A DNA stretch of 64,000 bases from Cupriavidus sp. AU9028 (GTDB lineage Bacteria; Pseudomonadota; Gammaproteobacteria; Burkholderiales; Burkholderiaceae). Location of the stretch: the NCBI RefSeq assembly GCF_019795295.1, contig NZ_JAIMCG010000003.1, forward strand, positions 62,001-126,000, read 5' to 3'. A program made the position numbers and the translations under genes. Below, one piece after another: positions 63,377 to 64,000 of this stretch. Below the pieces are notes generated by a model, which was not told the DNA's origin, searched no databases, and was given only the letters and a program-made list of their open reading frames with translations. Position 1 is the stretch's first letter; each line of letters starts with the position of its first letter.

Positions 63377-64000
63377 CTAGACCTGTCCCGCCAGCTCCGG
63401 CGCCGCCTCACGGGTTCGCCCTGTCACCTCGTCGATCGCGCTCAGCACTTCCGCCACGGTGGGCACCACCCCGTTGTCGCCGACTGACACTGCCTGGCCG
63501 GGGGCGTCGACGCCGAAGTGTTCGCGGGAGGTGGCGGTGAACAGCATCACGCAGGGCTTGCACAAGGCGTGGGCCAGGTGGACGAAGCCGGTATCGGTGC
63601 CCACCACCAGGCTTGCGGCGTCGACGCGCTGGGCGCATTCGGTGATTGTCATCTTCGGCAGCACTTCGGCGCCCGGCATCCCCTCGGCAAGGACCTCCGA
63701 CTGCTGCCGCTCGGCATCCGACCCCCAGGGCAACTGGACTCGGTAGCCCCGCGCCTGCAATTCGCGGCCGACGGCGATCCACCGTTCGGCGGGCCACTTC
63801 TTGGCCTCGGCGGAGGTGGCGTGGAACAGCATGGCGCGTGGCACGCCGTCGGAATTCAGCGGCTGCGCAGGGGCTGGCACGCGGACTTCATACCGCTCTT
63901 CAGGGCTGATCGAATATCCGAGCGCCCTGGAGGCGACCAGCCGCATCTTGTAGCGGGCGGTCGCGTCGCCATGCGGGACGAAGATATCGGTGTAGAGCGC
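63377..64000 (-). CDS. waaC: Lipopolysaccharide heptosyltransferase I-like, 3' part (5' end outside window)
   Basis: The frame is open to the right edge, leaving the C-terminal ~207 residues. It is a family 9 glycosyltransferase: AMLFHATSAEAKKWPAERWIAVGRELQARG, then the ADP-heptose-binding block VVGTDTGFVHLAHALCKPCVMLFTATS. WaaC adds the first heptose to Kdo in the LPS inner core; RfaF is an alternative, but the spacing and the HATS-KxWP motif favour WaaC. Confidence 0.82.
   Translation of the reverse strand, partial: ALYTDIFVPHGDATARYKMRLVASRALGYSISPEERYEVRVPAPAQPLNSDGVPRAMLFHATSAEAKKWPAERWIAVGRELQARGYRVQLPWGSDAERQQSEVLAEGMPGAEVLPKMTITECAQRVDAASLVVGTDTGFVHLAHALCKPCVMLFTATSREHFGVDAPGQAVSVGDNGVVPTVAEVLSAIDEVTGRTREAAPELAGQV

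Overview
The window looks like a chromosomal segment of a high-GC beta-proteobacterium of the Burkholderiaceae, most like Cupriavidus or Ralstonia. This rests on protein similarity recalled from memory and on gene order; no search was run. About 55 protein genes and two tRNA genes can be supported, most on the minus strand. No rRNA, CRISPR array, transposase or integrase gene was seen.

Layout. 1-7.7 kb: end of a patatin-like phospholipase gene, an NlpC/P60 peptidase, and a yejABEF peptide importer (transcribed yejA to yejF). 7.9-9.6 kb: fabI, tRNA-Arg(UCU), tRNA-Pro(UGG) and a second-type infA with a TTG start. 9.8-22.3 kb: a phosphate-response block with sixA, an OlsB-like acyltransferase, ppx, ppk, phoR, phoB, phoU, pstB, pstA, pstC and pstS. 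Pho boxes with matching 10-bp spacing to a -10 element lie before pstS and before the OlsB-like gene; a weaker one lies before ppk. 22.4-23.0 kb: a small lower-GC pair of unknown genes, one with a DUF2335-like membrane protein. 23.1-30.3 kb: housekeeping genes glmM, folP, ftsH, rlmE, yhbY, a DUF4149-like membrane protein and greA.

30.5-40.4 kb: accessory genes between greA and carB. They comprise a predicted sugar-acid pathway (HpaI-like aldolase, aldehyde dehydrogenase, UxaA/GarD-like dehydratase, Bug-type binding protein, divergent LysR regulator) and an fdhD plus FdhF/YdeP-like molybdoenzyme pair, followed by REP-like palindromes. 40.4-45.9 kb: carB, a LysE-family exporter and carA with a good sigma-70 promoter and a long leader.

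46.2-54.4 kb: a seven-gene minus-strand operon that best fits aerobic CoA-dependent degradation of 2-aminobenzoate (anthranilate), or possibly salicylate. Its first gene is a fused flavin monooxygenase/old-yellow-enzyme protein; then come a short-chain dehydrogenase, enoyl-CoA hydratase, acyl-CoA dehydrogenase, aryl-CoA ligase, thioesterase and RidA-like deaminase. A perfect AT-rich palindrome lies in its promoter region, but no regulator gene is adjacent. 54.5-61.3 kb: prpE, then the conserved order mltD, gloB, yafS-like methyltransferase, rnhA, dnaQ. 61.4-64 kb: a sirtuin overlapping a small Cys-rich protein gene, an XRE-type regulator and the 3' part of a waaC-like heptosyltransferase gene.

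The clearest functional theme is phosphate starvation: Pst uptake, PhoBR signalling, polyphosphate metabolism and a probable phosphorus-free membrane lipid enzyme sit together, and at least two of the transcription units carry PhoB sites. No plainly new system was found. The least explained items are the DUF2335-containing pair, the orphan operator of the aryl-CoA operon, and the sirtuin/Cys-rich protein pair.
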